NCBI GenBank assembly: GCA_027451885.1
Contig: DAIDHX010000301.1
Coordinates: forward strand, 1-64,000
DNA from: Planctomycetales bacterium
Lineage (GTDB): Bacteria; Planctomycetota; Planctomycetia; Isosphaerales; Isosphaeraceae
Direction: 5' to 3'
Length of the DNA: 64,000 nt
In this document: positions 17,681-26,412 of the stretch, piece after piece
Layout of the letters: every line of letters starts with the position of its first letter
How positions within the stretch are numbered: the first letter of the stretch is position 1
Program-made: the position numbers and the translations under genes
The notes under the pieces: model-generated
What the model was told of the DNA's origin: nothing
What the model saw: only the letters and a program-made list of their open reading frames with translations
Databases searched by the model: none

Positions 17681-17729
17681 CCTTCGCTCCCATTCTCCGT
17701 CAACGGATCGGACCGTTTGCCACTGGCAT

Positions 17730-17765
17730 CTACAAGATGTAGTAGAAGTCTACTACGCCATGTAG
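17730..17765 (-). promoter_or_regulatory. BlaI operator cluster
   Basis: Three overlapping palindromes lie 50-85 bases before blaI. They are CTACA-AGA-TGTAG (17730-17742), GTAGTAGA-AG-TCTACTAC (17739-17756) and CTAC-GCCAT-GTAG (17753-17765). The TACA/TGTA and TACTAC cores resemble known BlaI/MecI sites. Confidence 0.7.
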
Positions 17766-17941
17766 GAGAACACAAGACCCAGCCCTGAATTTCGTGGCGC
17801 CCTGGCCGAAAGGCACGAGCTTGCCGTAGACCGCGGTGATTGCGAGCGGGAATAATCGAGAGAATGATGGATGCCCGGCTCGCGCGAGCTTAATCCTGGA
17901 ATGGAGTGCTGCGAGCCGAGGCAAGCCGGAGAGAAGCCACA

Positions 17942-18880
17942 ATGATGCGCGCAAGCGGCAGGAACGCCGGCAGACTGGGCGGATGGTTTGCCTGGATTCT
18001 GCTGGCCTTGATTGTGCCGGCGATCGTGACGGGAGACGAGCCCGCGGCCAGGCCCAGGAAATTACGTTCCCAGATCGGCGAGTCGTTCCGGGTGCCCTAC
18101 CGGTTGACGGACACGAACCATTTCCTGGTTCGAGTACGCGTGAATGGTAAGGGGCCGTTCAATTTTCTGGTTGATTCGGGGGCGCCTGCGCTCATCATCG
18201 GCACGGAGACGGCGGCAAAGGTGGGGCTCAAGGCCGAACGGCGCAAGTTCTGGACGCCGATCGACCACCTGGAGATCGAGGGGGGCGCACGGCTGACGGA
18301 GCTCAAGGCACGCGTCGAGGATCCATTCCAGCTTGTTGGTATGAACGCACTTGGACTTCCTGGTGCAACGATCGACGGAATTCTGGGTTTCACGATCCTG
18401 GCGCGGTTCAGGCTCGAGATCGATCCCACGCAGGATCGAATGACATGGACGCGGCTTGCCTACTTGCCACCCGACCCCCCCACGCCCGACCTGGCACAAG
18501 GTGAAGGCCCGCCTGCCGCGGTGGGGGCGATGAACATGATCGGCCCACTGGCCAAGGGGCTGGCGTTTTTCCTGGGCAAGCAGCCTGAGGAAGTCGTTCG
18601 GCCGCGTGGTTTCCTGGGGATGGCGTGGAGCGATGTGGTGGAGCCGGTCAAGGGGGGCGGCGTACGCGTGACGGCGGTCCTGGCGGGTTCGCCGGCGGCT
18701 CGAGCAGGCGTCGAGAGCGGCGATCTGGTCACGACCATCGGCGGGCGCGGAATTCGCACGATCAAGGATGCCCAGGCCGCGCTCGCGAACCTGCGATCGG
18801 GGCAAGCGGTAACGCTCACCATTGCACGGGGGGCGGAGGCTGCACGCAAGATCACGATCACTGCTGGGAAAGGCCTCTAG
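17942..18880 (+). CDS. Retropepsin-like aspartic protease with PDZ domain
   Basis: A 312-residue exported protein. A signal peptide or anchor (about residues 13-31) is followed by an aspartyl-protease-like domain. Its active motif is V-D-S-G-A (D78, S79, G80), and the second conserved glycine segment is I-D-G-I-L-G-F. The C-terminal 100 residues form a PDZ domain with G-F-L-G-M-A-W, G-S-P-A-A-R-A-G-V and G-D-L-V-T-T-I. The family cuts or binds periplasmic peptides; the substrate is unknown. ATG 17942 is chosen over 17906 for the GGAGA upstream. The stop is 3 bases before a paralog, so both are one operon. Confidence 0.8.
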   Translation: MMRASGRNAGRLGGWFAWILLALIVPAIVTGDEPAARPRKLRSQIGESFRVPYRLTDTNHFLVRVRVNGKGPFNFLVDSGAPALIIGTETAAKVGLKAERRKFWTPIDHLEIEGGARLTELKARVEDPFQLVGMNALGLPGATIDGILGFTILARFRLEIDPTQDRMTWTRLAYLPPDPPTPDLAQGEGPPAAVGAMNMIGPLAKGLAFFLGKQPEEVVRPRGFLGMAWSDVVEPVKGGGVRVTAVLAGSPAARAGVESGDLVTTIGGRGIRTIKDAQAALANLRSGQAVTLTIARGAEAARKITITAGKGL

Positions 18881-18883
18881 TAT

Positions 18884-19786
18884 ATGAACAGATATTGCTG
18901 GATCCCGGGATCGAGAGGATTTGTGGTTGCGGTCGGCGCGGGGCTTGTTGCCATGGCGGCGATCATGCTCGAGCCTTCGCGCGCTCAGGTTGCGGCTCCG
19001 GCACAGAAGGCAACGGGCAAGGCGGCGGCTGAGCCCAGGGGGAAGTCGGTGCCTTTTGAAATGCTCCCGAGCAATCACATGCTGGTGGAGGCGAAGATCA
19101 ACGGCAAGGGGCCATATCACCTTGTCTTTGACCTTGGCGCGCCGATCACCTTGCTGGGCAATCGTGCGAGCGAGGCGAGCGGAGTGGTCAAAAAGAACGC
19201 TCCCAAATCGTTCCTGATGGGCATGCGCGGCGAGGCCACGATAAACTCGATCGAGGCCGGGGAGCTCAAGGCCGCCAATGTTCCCGTGATTGTTTTCGAT
19301 CATCCCGTTCTGGACGCACTCGCGGAGATGACGGCGCGGAAGATCGACGGCATCATCGGCTTCACGTTTTTCGCGCGTTACAAGACCACGATTGACTATG
19401 AAGCACGGCGAATGACCTTTGAGCCTGTGGACTTCACGGTCCGCGACCTCTTCAAGGAGCTGCCTGACCGTCTGGCCGGAACCCGGAAGCAGAAGCAGAC
19501 GGTGATCGCGCCCGCGGGCCTCTGGGGCATCGAACTTGGCCGTCCCATCGGCGGCCTCGAGCAGCCGGGCATGGTCGTCGCCAGTGTCTTTCCCGGTTCT
19601 CCCGCCGCCATTGCCGGGCTCAAGGCGGGCGATGTCATTACCACGATCGACGGCCGCTGGACCACATCAACGCGCGATGTCTTTCTGGCAGCCCAGAACA
19701 TGAACCCAGGCCAGGCGGCCGAGGTCGTCGTCCTGCGCGAAAAGGCCGAGATTGTGCTGTCGATCAAACCTCAGCCAGGCGCCTGA
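18884..19786 (+). CDS. Retropepsin-PDZ paralog with altered active-site motif
   Basis: A 300-residue exported paralog of the preceding protein with the same plan: signal peptide (about 1-35), aspartyl-protease-like domain, PDZ domain (G-S-P-A-A-I-A-G-L, G-D-V-I-T-T-I-D-G). The active triad that is D-S-G in the neighbour is D-L-G here (D83, L84, G85), so Ser/Thr at the middle place is lost while the Asp remains. The second segment I-D-G-I-I-G-F-T is kept. In aspartic proteases the Ser/Thr supports the catalytic Asp, so activity may be reduced or absent. It may act as a partner or binding subunit of the upstream protein. Confidence 0.75.
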   Translation: MNRYCWIPGSRGFVVAVGAGLVAMAAIMLEPSRAQVAAPAQKATGKAAAEPRGKSVPFEMLPSNHMLVEAKINGKGPYHLVFDLGAPITLLGNRASEASGVVKKNAPKSFLMGMRGEATINSIEAGELKAANVPVIVFDHPVLDALAEMTARKIDGIIGFTFFARYKTTIDYEARRMTFEPVDFTVRDLFKELPDRLAGTRKQKQTVIAPAGLWGIELGRPIGGLEQPGMVVASVFPGSPAAIAGLKAGDVITTIDGRWTTSTRDVFLAAQNMNPGQAAEVVVLREKAEIVLSIKPQPGA

Positions 19787-19799
19787 ATCAACGCAGCGC

Positions 19800-21203
19800 T
19801 CATTCCTGCCGTGCACGATAGCGGGGATTGGGCCGGGGCATCTGGGCGTGGACTGATTCTCTCCAGCGTGCGAGCTCGTCCCGCAATCGCCGCGCTTCCC
19901 GCGGTCGCTCATGGGCCAGGTTCCGCGTTTCCGAGACATCGTGCTTGACGTCGTAGAGCTCAACGCTGCTGTCTTCGTACCACTCGATCAGCTTCAGATC
20001 GGCGGAGCGAATCGCGCCGCCGGGCTTGCCTCCCTGGTTGCTGTAGTGAGGATAATGCCAGAAAAGCGAGCGCTGCGCGAGCCCGCCTGTGCCTTCAAGA
20101 ATCGGCATCAGGTTCTCGCCGTCGATGACCTGCCCAGGGATTGTACTCACGCCGCAAGCAGCCAGGATCGTGGGGTAGAGATCTTGCCCGCTCACCGGGA
20201 CGTCCAGCTCCGTACCCGCACGCTTTTTCCCCGGCAAGCGCATGATGAGTGGAACCCGAATGCCTCCCTCATAGAGATACCCCTTGCCCGCACGCAGCGG
20301 CGCGTTCGTCGTGGCGGGGGTATTTGGCCCCTCCTTGACCGACAGCCCTCCGTTGTCTGAGGTGAGGATCAGCAACGTGGAATCCGCCAGGCCAAGATCC
20401 TCGAGTGCCTTCATCACCCGGCCAATGCCCTCGTCAACGCTTTCGATCATCGCCTCGTACAGGGCATTCTGGCCGGGGACGTGGTTCCTTGCGTCTGCCT
20501 GGACGCGTGCCAGAATCACCGGCCGGGCTCCCAGCGGAATGTGCACAGCATAATGGGCGAGATAGATGAAGAACGGCTCGCGCTTATGCGCGGTCATGAA
20601 GCCAATGGCTTCGTCGGTGAGACGATCGGTCAGGTATTCGTTTGCGTCCTTCGCCTGCAAGTTGGGGGTTCGAAAACCAAAATAGCCACCTGGAGGGGAG
20701 CCAGTCGCCGTTCCTCCGATGTTGACATCAAATCCCTGATGTTCCGGCCAGTAGGACGCGCTGCCCAGGTGCCATTTCCCAATATGAGCCGAGGCATAAT
20801 TTGCCTGTTTGAGCGCTTCAGCCGGAGTGACTTCCGGGAGCGGCAATTGCTGGCGGATCATGGGGCGCAGTAGCTTCTGGTCATCGCGATCCGGCCTGCC
20901 TGGCAGCCAGTCCGTCAAATTCAGCCGCGCGGGATACTTCCCCGTCAGGATCGCCGCGCGTGATGGCGAGCAAACCGGACAGGCGGCATAGGCGTTCGTG
21001 AATCGAACAGACTCGCGCGCCAATCGGTCGATGTTCGGCGTGTTTCGGAGCTCAGATCCCTGGCAGCCAAAGTCCGCCCACCCCAGATCATCCAGCACAA
21101 TCACCACCACATTGGGATGGCGTGACTCCGCGCGAGCCCTGGGCACGCCCACAAGAAAAACAAGCGCCAGGAGAACAGGCGCCCGTCCAATGGTCACACG
21201 CAT
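19800..21203 (-). CDS. Type I arylsulfatase, exported
   Basis: A 467-residue sulfatase. A signal peptide (residues 1-25) is followed by V-V-I-V-L-D-D-L-G-W, whose two aspartates (38, 39) bind calcium. The modification site C-S-P-S-R (C78 to R82) would be turned into formylglycine. Further parts T-P-N-I-D-R-L and L-T-S-D-N-G-G fit the family. It removes sulfate from a sulfated sugar or similar ester outside the cytoplasm; the substrate is not readable. ATG 21203 starts directly at the signal peptide and has AGGA upstream. It is convergent with the retropepsin operon, with 13 bases between stops, and divergent from gyrA. Confidence 0.9.
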   Translation of the reverse strand: MRVTIGRAPVLLALVFLVGVPRARAESRHPNVVVIVLDDLGWADFGCQGSELRNTPNIDRLARESVRFTNAYAACPVCSPSRAAILTGKYPARLNLTDWLPGRPDRDDQKLLRPMIRQQLPLPEVTPAEALKQANYASAHIGKWHLGSASYWPEHQGFDVNIGGTATGSPPGGYFGFRTPNLQAKDANEYLTDRLTDEAIGFMTAHKREPFFIYLAHYAVHIPLGARPVILARVQADARNHVPGQNALYEAMIESVDEGIGRVMKALEDLGLADSTLLILTSDNGGLSVKEGPNTPATTNAPLRAGKGYLYEGGIRVPLIMRLPGKKRAGTELDVPVSGQDLYPTILAACGVSTIPGQVIDGENLMPILEGTGGLAQRSLFWHYPHYSNQGGKPGGAIRSADLKLIEWYEDSSVELYDVKHDVSETRNLAHERPREARRLRDELARWRESVHAQMPRPNPRYRARQE

Positions 21204-21497
21204 CGCAGTGTCCTGGATTAAGAAGGCGTGGGGTTTGAGGCCGTTCTGAATGTACTCGGCGGCAAGCGCACGCTCAACGAGCCTCTGGGTTCTCGAATGC
21301 TTGCCGAAAGACATTGAAATGGTAGGGACTTATGTCTGATTGAGGGTTCCTATTCGGGTTGTCGAAGAGGTGGTTTTTGGTTATGGTTGTGGATCTTTCG
21401 ATTCTCGTTCGATCGTGGTGGCTGGGGCCTTTGTTGCTGGAGCCCTCAACCGTCCGCGGCTCGTCAATCTGGTCTTGCCCCGAGGAATCGACCGATC

Positions 21498-24161
21498 GTG
21501 GAAAACGCGCCGTCGTCGCCGACATTGCCTCAACCGCTCGACATCGAGGAGGAGCTCAAGGAGAGCTACCTCAACTATGCGATGTCGGTCATCATCAGCC
21601 GCGCCTTGCCGGACGTTCGCGACGGCCTCAAGCCTTCGCAAAGGCGCATTTTGGTGGCCATGCGCGACCTGGGGTTGAACCCCGGGTCGGCGACTAGCAA
21701 ATGTGCGGGCATCGTCGGCGAGACGATGAAGCGCTACCATCCACACGGCGACAACTCGATTTATCCCACCTTGGCCCGCATGGCACAGTGGTGGAACATG
21801 CGGCAGCTTCTGGTCACCGGCCAGGGGAATTTCGGCAGCATCCACGGCTTGCCGCCGGCGGCCATGCGGTACACCGAGGCCAAGCTGAGCCCGGTCGCCG
21901 CGGAGATGCTCGAGGATATTCAGCTCGATACCGTCGACTTTCAAGCCAACTACGACGAGAAGTACCAGGAACCGCGCGTCCTGCCGTCCAAGTTCCCGAA
22001 CCTGATCGTGAACGGGTCCGGCGGTATTGCGGTCGGCATGGCGACGTCGATCCCGCCGCATAATCTGGGCGAGGTCTGCGATGCACTCATCGCGCTGCTC
22101 GACAACCCCGCGCTCGATCTCGACGCTCTCATGGAGTACGTGCCAGCGCCCGACTTTCCCACCGGCGCCACGATCTGCGGCAGGATGGGTGTCAAGGAAG
22201 CCTACTTGACCGGGCGCGGACGGATTGTGGTTCGGGCAAAGTACGAGATCGAGGAGCTCAAGGATGGGCGCTCGCTGATTGCATTCACGGAAATTCCGTA
22301 TCAGCTCACCAAGGAATCGTTGCTCAAGCGCCTGGCGGACCTCGTGAACGGCGGCCGGATCACGGGCGTTTCCAACATTGATGATTACAGCGACCGCAAG
22401 CAGCCGGTACGCATCGTCGTCACGGTGAAGAAGGGTGAGGATCCGAACGTCGTTCTGAACCAGCTCTACGAATACTCGCCGCTGCAGGACACGTTCAGCG
22501 TGATCATGCTCGCGCTGGTCGACGGCCGGCCCAGGCTGTTGCCGCTCAAGGATCTGCTGCGGTATTTCATCGAGCACCGCGTCAACGTCATTCGCCGCCG
22601 CACGCAGTTTCAGTTACGGCAAGCCCGCGCCCGGGCGCACATCGTCGAAGGGCTTTTGATCGCGCTTGTCTACATTGACGAGATCATCCGCGTGATTCGC
22701 TCCTCGGCAAATCCACCCGAGGCGCGCACACGGCTGATGGGAATCGAGGTGCAACCCGAGATCCTGCGGCGGGCACTCGATGATCCTGACGCCAGATCGA
22801 CCGGCGGCCTTACCCGCATGCAGGCCGATGCCATCCTGGCCATGCAGCTTCAGCGCCTCACGGGCCTTGAAGCCGACAAGCTCGCCGAGGAATACCGCAA
22901 CCTGAAGGCCGATATCCAACGCTACGAGGCGATCCTGGCGCAAGAGCAGCTTATCCTGGACATCATTCGCGCCGACCTGATCGAGCTCAAGGACAGGTAC
23001 GCCGATGCACGCCGGAGTCAAATTTCCGAGGAAGAGGTGGGCGATTTCGACAAGGAAGCGCTCATCCGCGAAGAGTACATGGTCGTCACCGTTACCCATG
23101 ACGGCTACATCAAGCGCCTACCCCCCAGCACCTATCGGGCTCAGTCTCGCGGCGGCCGCGGCGTGACGGCCGCGAACACCAAGGAAGGCGACTTCCTCGA
23201 ACACATGTTCGTCGCGCTTACACATGATTATATTTTATTTTTTACTGACAAGGGGAAGGTTTACTGGCTCAAGGTCTACGATGTGCCCATGGCCACGCGC
23301 ACGGCGGGCGGCCGAGCGATCGTGAATCTGCTTCAGCTCGGGGATGGGGAACGGATTACGGGAATGATCCCTGTGCGCGAGTTCGTCGCAGACGAATGCC
23401 TGTTCATGGTCACGCGCAGAGGGACCGTCAAGAAAACGGATCTCACGGCGTTCAAGCGGCCACTGGGCCGTGGCATCATCGCGCTGGGGCTGGATGAAGG
23501 CGACGAACTCATCGGCGTGGCGCGCGTGAAGCAAGGCGACCACGTGATTCTCGCCACCCGGGAAGGGATGTCGATCCGCTTTGATGAATCGCGGGTGCGG
23601 TCGATGGGCCGGCCCGCCTACGGCGTGAAGGGGATTGAGCTCGACGAGGGTGATTCGGTTGTGGCGATGATCGTGGCCGAGGGAGAAAACGATCCGTCGA
23701 GTTTGCTCACCGTTTGCGCGAAGGGCTACGGCAAGCGCACGCTGCTCACCGAGTATCGTGTACAGAATCGTGGCGGCAAAGGCGTGATCGATATCCAGAC
23801 CACCGACCGCAATGGTCCCGTGGTCGCGGTATCCAAGGTGGACGACCAGGACGAGGTCATGATCACCACCAGCGGTGGGATGATGATCCGCACTCGCATG
23901 AGCGATACTCGCACCATCGGGCGCAACACCCAGGGAGTGCGCCTGATCAAGCTCGATGACGACGACTCGGTTGGGAACCTGGCGAAGCTTCCGCACGAGG
24001 AGTTGGGGGACGACGCCTTGACCGCGGAGGAGAGCGTCGAGTCCGATGCGAATGGTTTGATCGAACCTTCGCTCGAGGAGCGCAACGGGCACGATTTCGC
24101 CAACGGGGCGAAGATCGAGGAGGAGAACTCCCCCGATGCTCCTGAAGATGACCTATCTTGA
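21498..24161 (+). CDS. gyrA: DNA gyrase subunit A
   Basis: An 887-residue GyrA. The N-terminus L-N-Y-A-M-S-V-I-I-S-R-A-L-P-D-V leads to the breakage-reunion domain with catalytic tyrosine Y125 in A-A-M-R-Y-T-E. The C-terminal pinwheel carries the GyrA box as Q-S-R-G-G-R-G-V and five further G-rich blades, then an acidic tail. The start is probably GTG 21498 (AGGA at 21483-21486); no in-frame ATG lies between there and the conserved core, and the frame upstream reads Trp/Arg-rich shadow. The quinolone region reads H-P-H-G-D-N-S-I-Y-P, with Asn and Pro at the places of E. coli Ser83 and Asp87. It is not beside gyrB, which is about 24 kb away. Confidence 0.97.
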   Translation: MENAPSSPTLPQPLDIEEELKESYLNYAMSVIISRALPDVRDGLKPSQRRILVAMRDLGLNPGSATSKCAGIVGETMKRYHPHGDNSIYPTLARMAQWWNMRQLLVTGQGNFGSIHGLPPAAMRYTEAKLSPVAAEMLEDIQLDTVDFQANYDEKYQEPRVLPSKFPNLIVNGSGGIAVGMATSIPPHNLGEVCDALIALLDNPALDLDALMEYVPAPDFPTGATICGRMGVKEAYLTGRGRIVVRAKYEIEELKDGRSLIAFTEIPYQLTKESLLKRLADLVNGGRITGVSNIDDYSDRKQPVRIVVTVKKGEDPNVVLNQLYEYSPLQDTFSVIMLALVDGRPRLLPLKDLLRYFIEHRVNVIRRRTQFQLRQARARAHIVEGLLIALVYIDEIIRVIRSSANPPEARTRLMGIEVQPEILRRALDDPDARSTGGLTRMQADAILAMQLQRLTGLEADKLAEEYRNLKADIQRYEAILAQEQLILDIIRADLIELKDRYADARRSQISEEEVGDFDKEALIREEYMVVTVTHDGYIKRLPPSTYRAQSRGGRGVTAANTKEGDFLEHMFVALTHDYILFFTDKGKVYWLKVYDVPMATRTAGGRAIVNLLQLGDGERITGMIPVREFVADECLFMVTRRGTVKKTDLTAFKRPLGRGIIALGLDEGDELIGVARVKQGDHVILATREGMSIRFDESRVRSMGRPAYGVKGIELDEGDSVVAMIVAEGENDPSSLLTVCAKGYGKRTLLTEYRVQNRGGKGVIDIQTTDRNGPVVAVSKVDDQDEVMITTSGGMMIRTRMSDTRTIGRNTQGVRLIKLDDDDSVGNLAKLPHEELGDDALTAEESVESDANGLIEPSLEERNGHDFANGAKIEEENSPDAPEDDLS

Positions 24162-24228
24162 TGCTAAGCGCTCAACCCGATTTTCCGCCGGGGACTCTCC
24201 CGGAAGAGACGAGTATTGAGGAGTATTC

Positions 24229-25245
24229 ATGCCAGCCGAGCGAGTCTTCAAGCGGATTCTGGTCACTGGCGGTTGCGGGTTCATCGGCGCGAATTTTGTG
24301 CGCTATGAACTGGCCACGTATCCTGATCTCGAGATCGTGAATTTCGACGCGCTGACCTACGCCGGCAACCCGGACAATCTCGCGGGTGTTAATGCGCCGC
24401 CGCGCTACCGATTTGTGCTTGGCGATGTGGCGGATCGGGCTGCCGTGATGCAGCTCGTGGCCGAAGGAGGATTCGACGCGATTGTCCACTTCGCGGCGGA
24501 GAGCCATGTCGACCGCTCCATCAACGACGCCACGCCGTTTCTGCGAACCAACGTGATCGGCACCCAGTGCCTGCTCGACGCCGCGCGCGCTGCCCGCGTG
24601 CCGCGCTATGTTCAGGTTTCAACCGACGAGGTTTACGGCACGCTCGCCCCAGATGATCCTGCATTCGAGGAGACGACGCCGCTCGCCCCAAACAGCCCCT
24701 ATGCCGCCAGCAAGGCCAGTGCTGATCTGCTTGTCCGCGCCGCCTTTCACACATTCGGCATGGATGTGGTCACCACCCGTTGTTCCAATAATTATGGGCC
24801 GTATCAGTTCCCGGAAAAGCTGATCCCTCTCTTCATCACCAATGTGATGGCCGATATCCCGGTCCCTGTCTACGGTGACGGCCGCCAGGTGCGCGACTGG
24901 ATTTACGTGCTCGATCACTGCACGGGCGTTGACGCCGCCCTCCGGCGCGGGCGGGCGGGCGAGGCTTATAATTTTGGCGGCAAGAGCGAACGCTATAACA
25001 TCGACGTCACCCGCGCGATTCTCTCGCTTTGCAACAAGCCCGATACTCTCATCAAGTACGTTACCGATCGGCCCGGGCACGATCGACGCTATGCGATCAA
25101 CTGCACCAAGGCCGAAGCGGAGCTTGGTTGGCAGCCGAGCGTCTCATTCGAGGAAGGACTGAAGAGCACAGTCTCCTGGTATCTCGAGAACACGCGCTGG
25201 GTGGAACGTGTGCGTTCCGGGGCGTATCGCGAAGGCCGGGCCTGA
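24229..25245 (+). CDS. rfbB: dTDP-glucose 4,6-dehydratase
   Basis: A 338-residue short-chain dehydrogenase of the extended type that makes dTDP-4-keto-6-deoxyglucose, the precursor of dTDP-rhamnose and related sugars. It has the NAD loop T-G-G-C-G-F-I-G, the active S-T-D-E-V-Y-G (Asp-Glu pair of the dehydratases), Y-A-A-S-K and R-C-S-N-N-Y-G-P-Y-Q-F-P-E-K. GAGGAG lies before the start. Downstream is a second sugar-nucleotide enzyme, then rhamnulokinase; rmlA, rmlC and rmlD are not in the window. Confidence 0.95.
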   Translation: MPAERVFKRILVTGGCGFIGANFVRYELATYPDLEIVNFDALTYAGNPDNLAGVNAPPRYRFVLGDVADRAAVMQLVAEGGFDAIVHFAAESHVDRSINDATPFLRTNVIGTQCLLDAARAARVPRYVQVSTDEVYGTLAPDDPAFEETTPLAPNSPYAASKASADLLVRAAFHTFGMDVVTTRCSNNYGPYQFPEKLIPLFITNVMADIPVPVYGDGRQVRDWIYVLDHCTGVDAALRRGRAGEAYNFGGKSERYNIDVTRAILSLCNKPDTLIKYVTDRPGHDRRYAINCTKAEAELGWQPSVSFEEGLKSTVSWYLENTRWVERVRSGAYREGRA

Positions 25246-25318
25246 AGCACAGAGCGCGCCCGCGACGTTGTCCAGGGCGCCAGGAGCGAATGGAATCCAA
25301 TAGAGGCCAGGCATTATC

Positions 25319-26287
25319 ATGCGAGCGCTCGTCACAGGCATCTCCGGCTTCGTCGGCGGTCATCTTACGGACCACCTGCTTGAGGCGGGCGACCTGGTTG
25401 TCGGCCTTTCAGCCCGCGGGCGCTGGCCCCAGGAACTCGCTCACCTGGAAGGTCACGCCAGGATCGAGCCTTTCGACCTCGTTACAAACTCGGAGGCGGA
25501 ACTTGCGCAGCTCATCCAGCGCAAGCAGCCCGACGTGATTTATCATCTCGCGGCGTGGTCGAACCCGCAGGCAAGTTTCAGCGATCCACATGGGGCATGG
25601 ACGCTCAACCTGGGCGGTAGTCTCAAACTGCTCGAAGCCGTGCGCTGCGCTGCGGTTCGTCCCCGGATTGTGCTTGTTGGCTCCGGCGTCTGCTACGGAA
25701 ACCCAGCGCCTGAGTGGATTCCGGTGACGGAGAATTGTCCCGTCCGGCCCACAAACCCCTACGCCGCCAGCAAGGGCGCTGTGGATCTGCTCGGTATCCA
25801 GCACGCCCTCGCCCATCAGGCTGATGTGGTCATGGTCCGCCCCTTTAATCACGCTGGACCGCGGCAATCCCCCACATACGTGCTAGCTGCACTTGCCCAT
25901 CAAGTGGCGCTTGTGGAAGCAGGAATCCGCCCCTGCGTCGAGGTTGGCAACCTGGATGTCAGGCGTGATTTTACCGATGTTCGCGACGTCGTTCGGGCGT
26001 ATCGCCTCCTCGCCACCCAGGGTCAGGCTGGTGAGATTTACAACCTTGGCAGCGGCAATGGCGTACGCATCGCCGACGCCCTTGAGCATCTGCGCTCTTT
26101 AGCCCGTTGTGAGGTCCCTGTGCATGTGGACGCGACCCGTGTACGCGCGGTGGATCAGCCGCTGCTGGTCGCGGATGCGTCGAAACTCCAGGCGGCAACG
26201 GGCTGGAAACCCAGCTACAGCATCGAGCAAACGCTTGCGGATATACTTGATCACGCACGCCTGGAAATCAATCGTACGCCGGGCTAA
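25319..26287 (+). CDS. NAD-dependent epimerase/dehydratase, GDP-4-keto-rhamnose reductase-like
   Basis: A 322-residue extended short-chain dehydrogenase. The cofactor loop T-G-I-S-G-F-V-G is followed by Y-H-L-A-A, V-G-S-G-V-C-Y-G, Y-A-A-S-K (catalytic Tyr-Lys) and R-P-F-N-H-A-G-P-R-Q. This last pattern and R-R-D-F-T-D-V-R-D-V recall GDP-6-deoxy-lyxo-hexulose reductases (RMD) and GDP-mannose dehydratases. The substrate cannot be fixed from sequence. It follows rfbB by 73 bases on the same strand, consistent with deoxysugar synthesis. Confidence 0.8.
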   Translation: MRALVTGISGFVGGHLTDHLLEAGDLVVGLSARGRWPQELAHLEGHARIEPFDLVTNSEAELAQLIQRKQPDVIYHLAAWSNPQASFSDPHGAWTLNLGGSLKLLEAVRCAAVRPRIVLVGSGVCYGNPAPEWIPVTENCPVRPTNPYAASKGAVDLLGIQHALAHQADVVMVRPFNHAGPRQSPTYVLAALAHQVALVEAGIRPCVEVGNLDVRRDFTDVRDVVRAYRLLATQGQAGEIYNLGSGNGVRIADALEHLRSLARCEVPVHVDATRVRAVDQPLLVADASKLQAATGWKPSYSIEQTLADILDHARLEINRTPG

Positions 26288-26412
26288 CCCGGCCGTTTGC
26301 TTGTCGCGGTCCAGTTTCAGCTTTAGGATGGGCCTTTTCCTGCGAGGCACTGAGCGCATCCAGGGTACACTGCTTGCCCGTGGACGCCGCGGCGATGGAG
26401 ACGAAAGAAAGC

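Noticed and set aside
18062-19303. A 413-residue - strand frame across both retropepsin genes
   Set aside because: It spans two well-supported genes antisense and has no domain.
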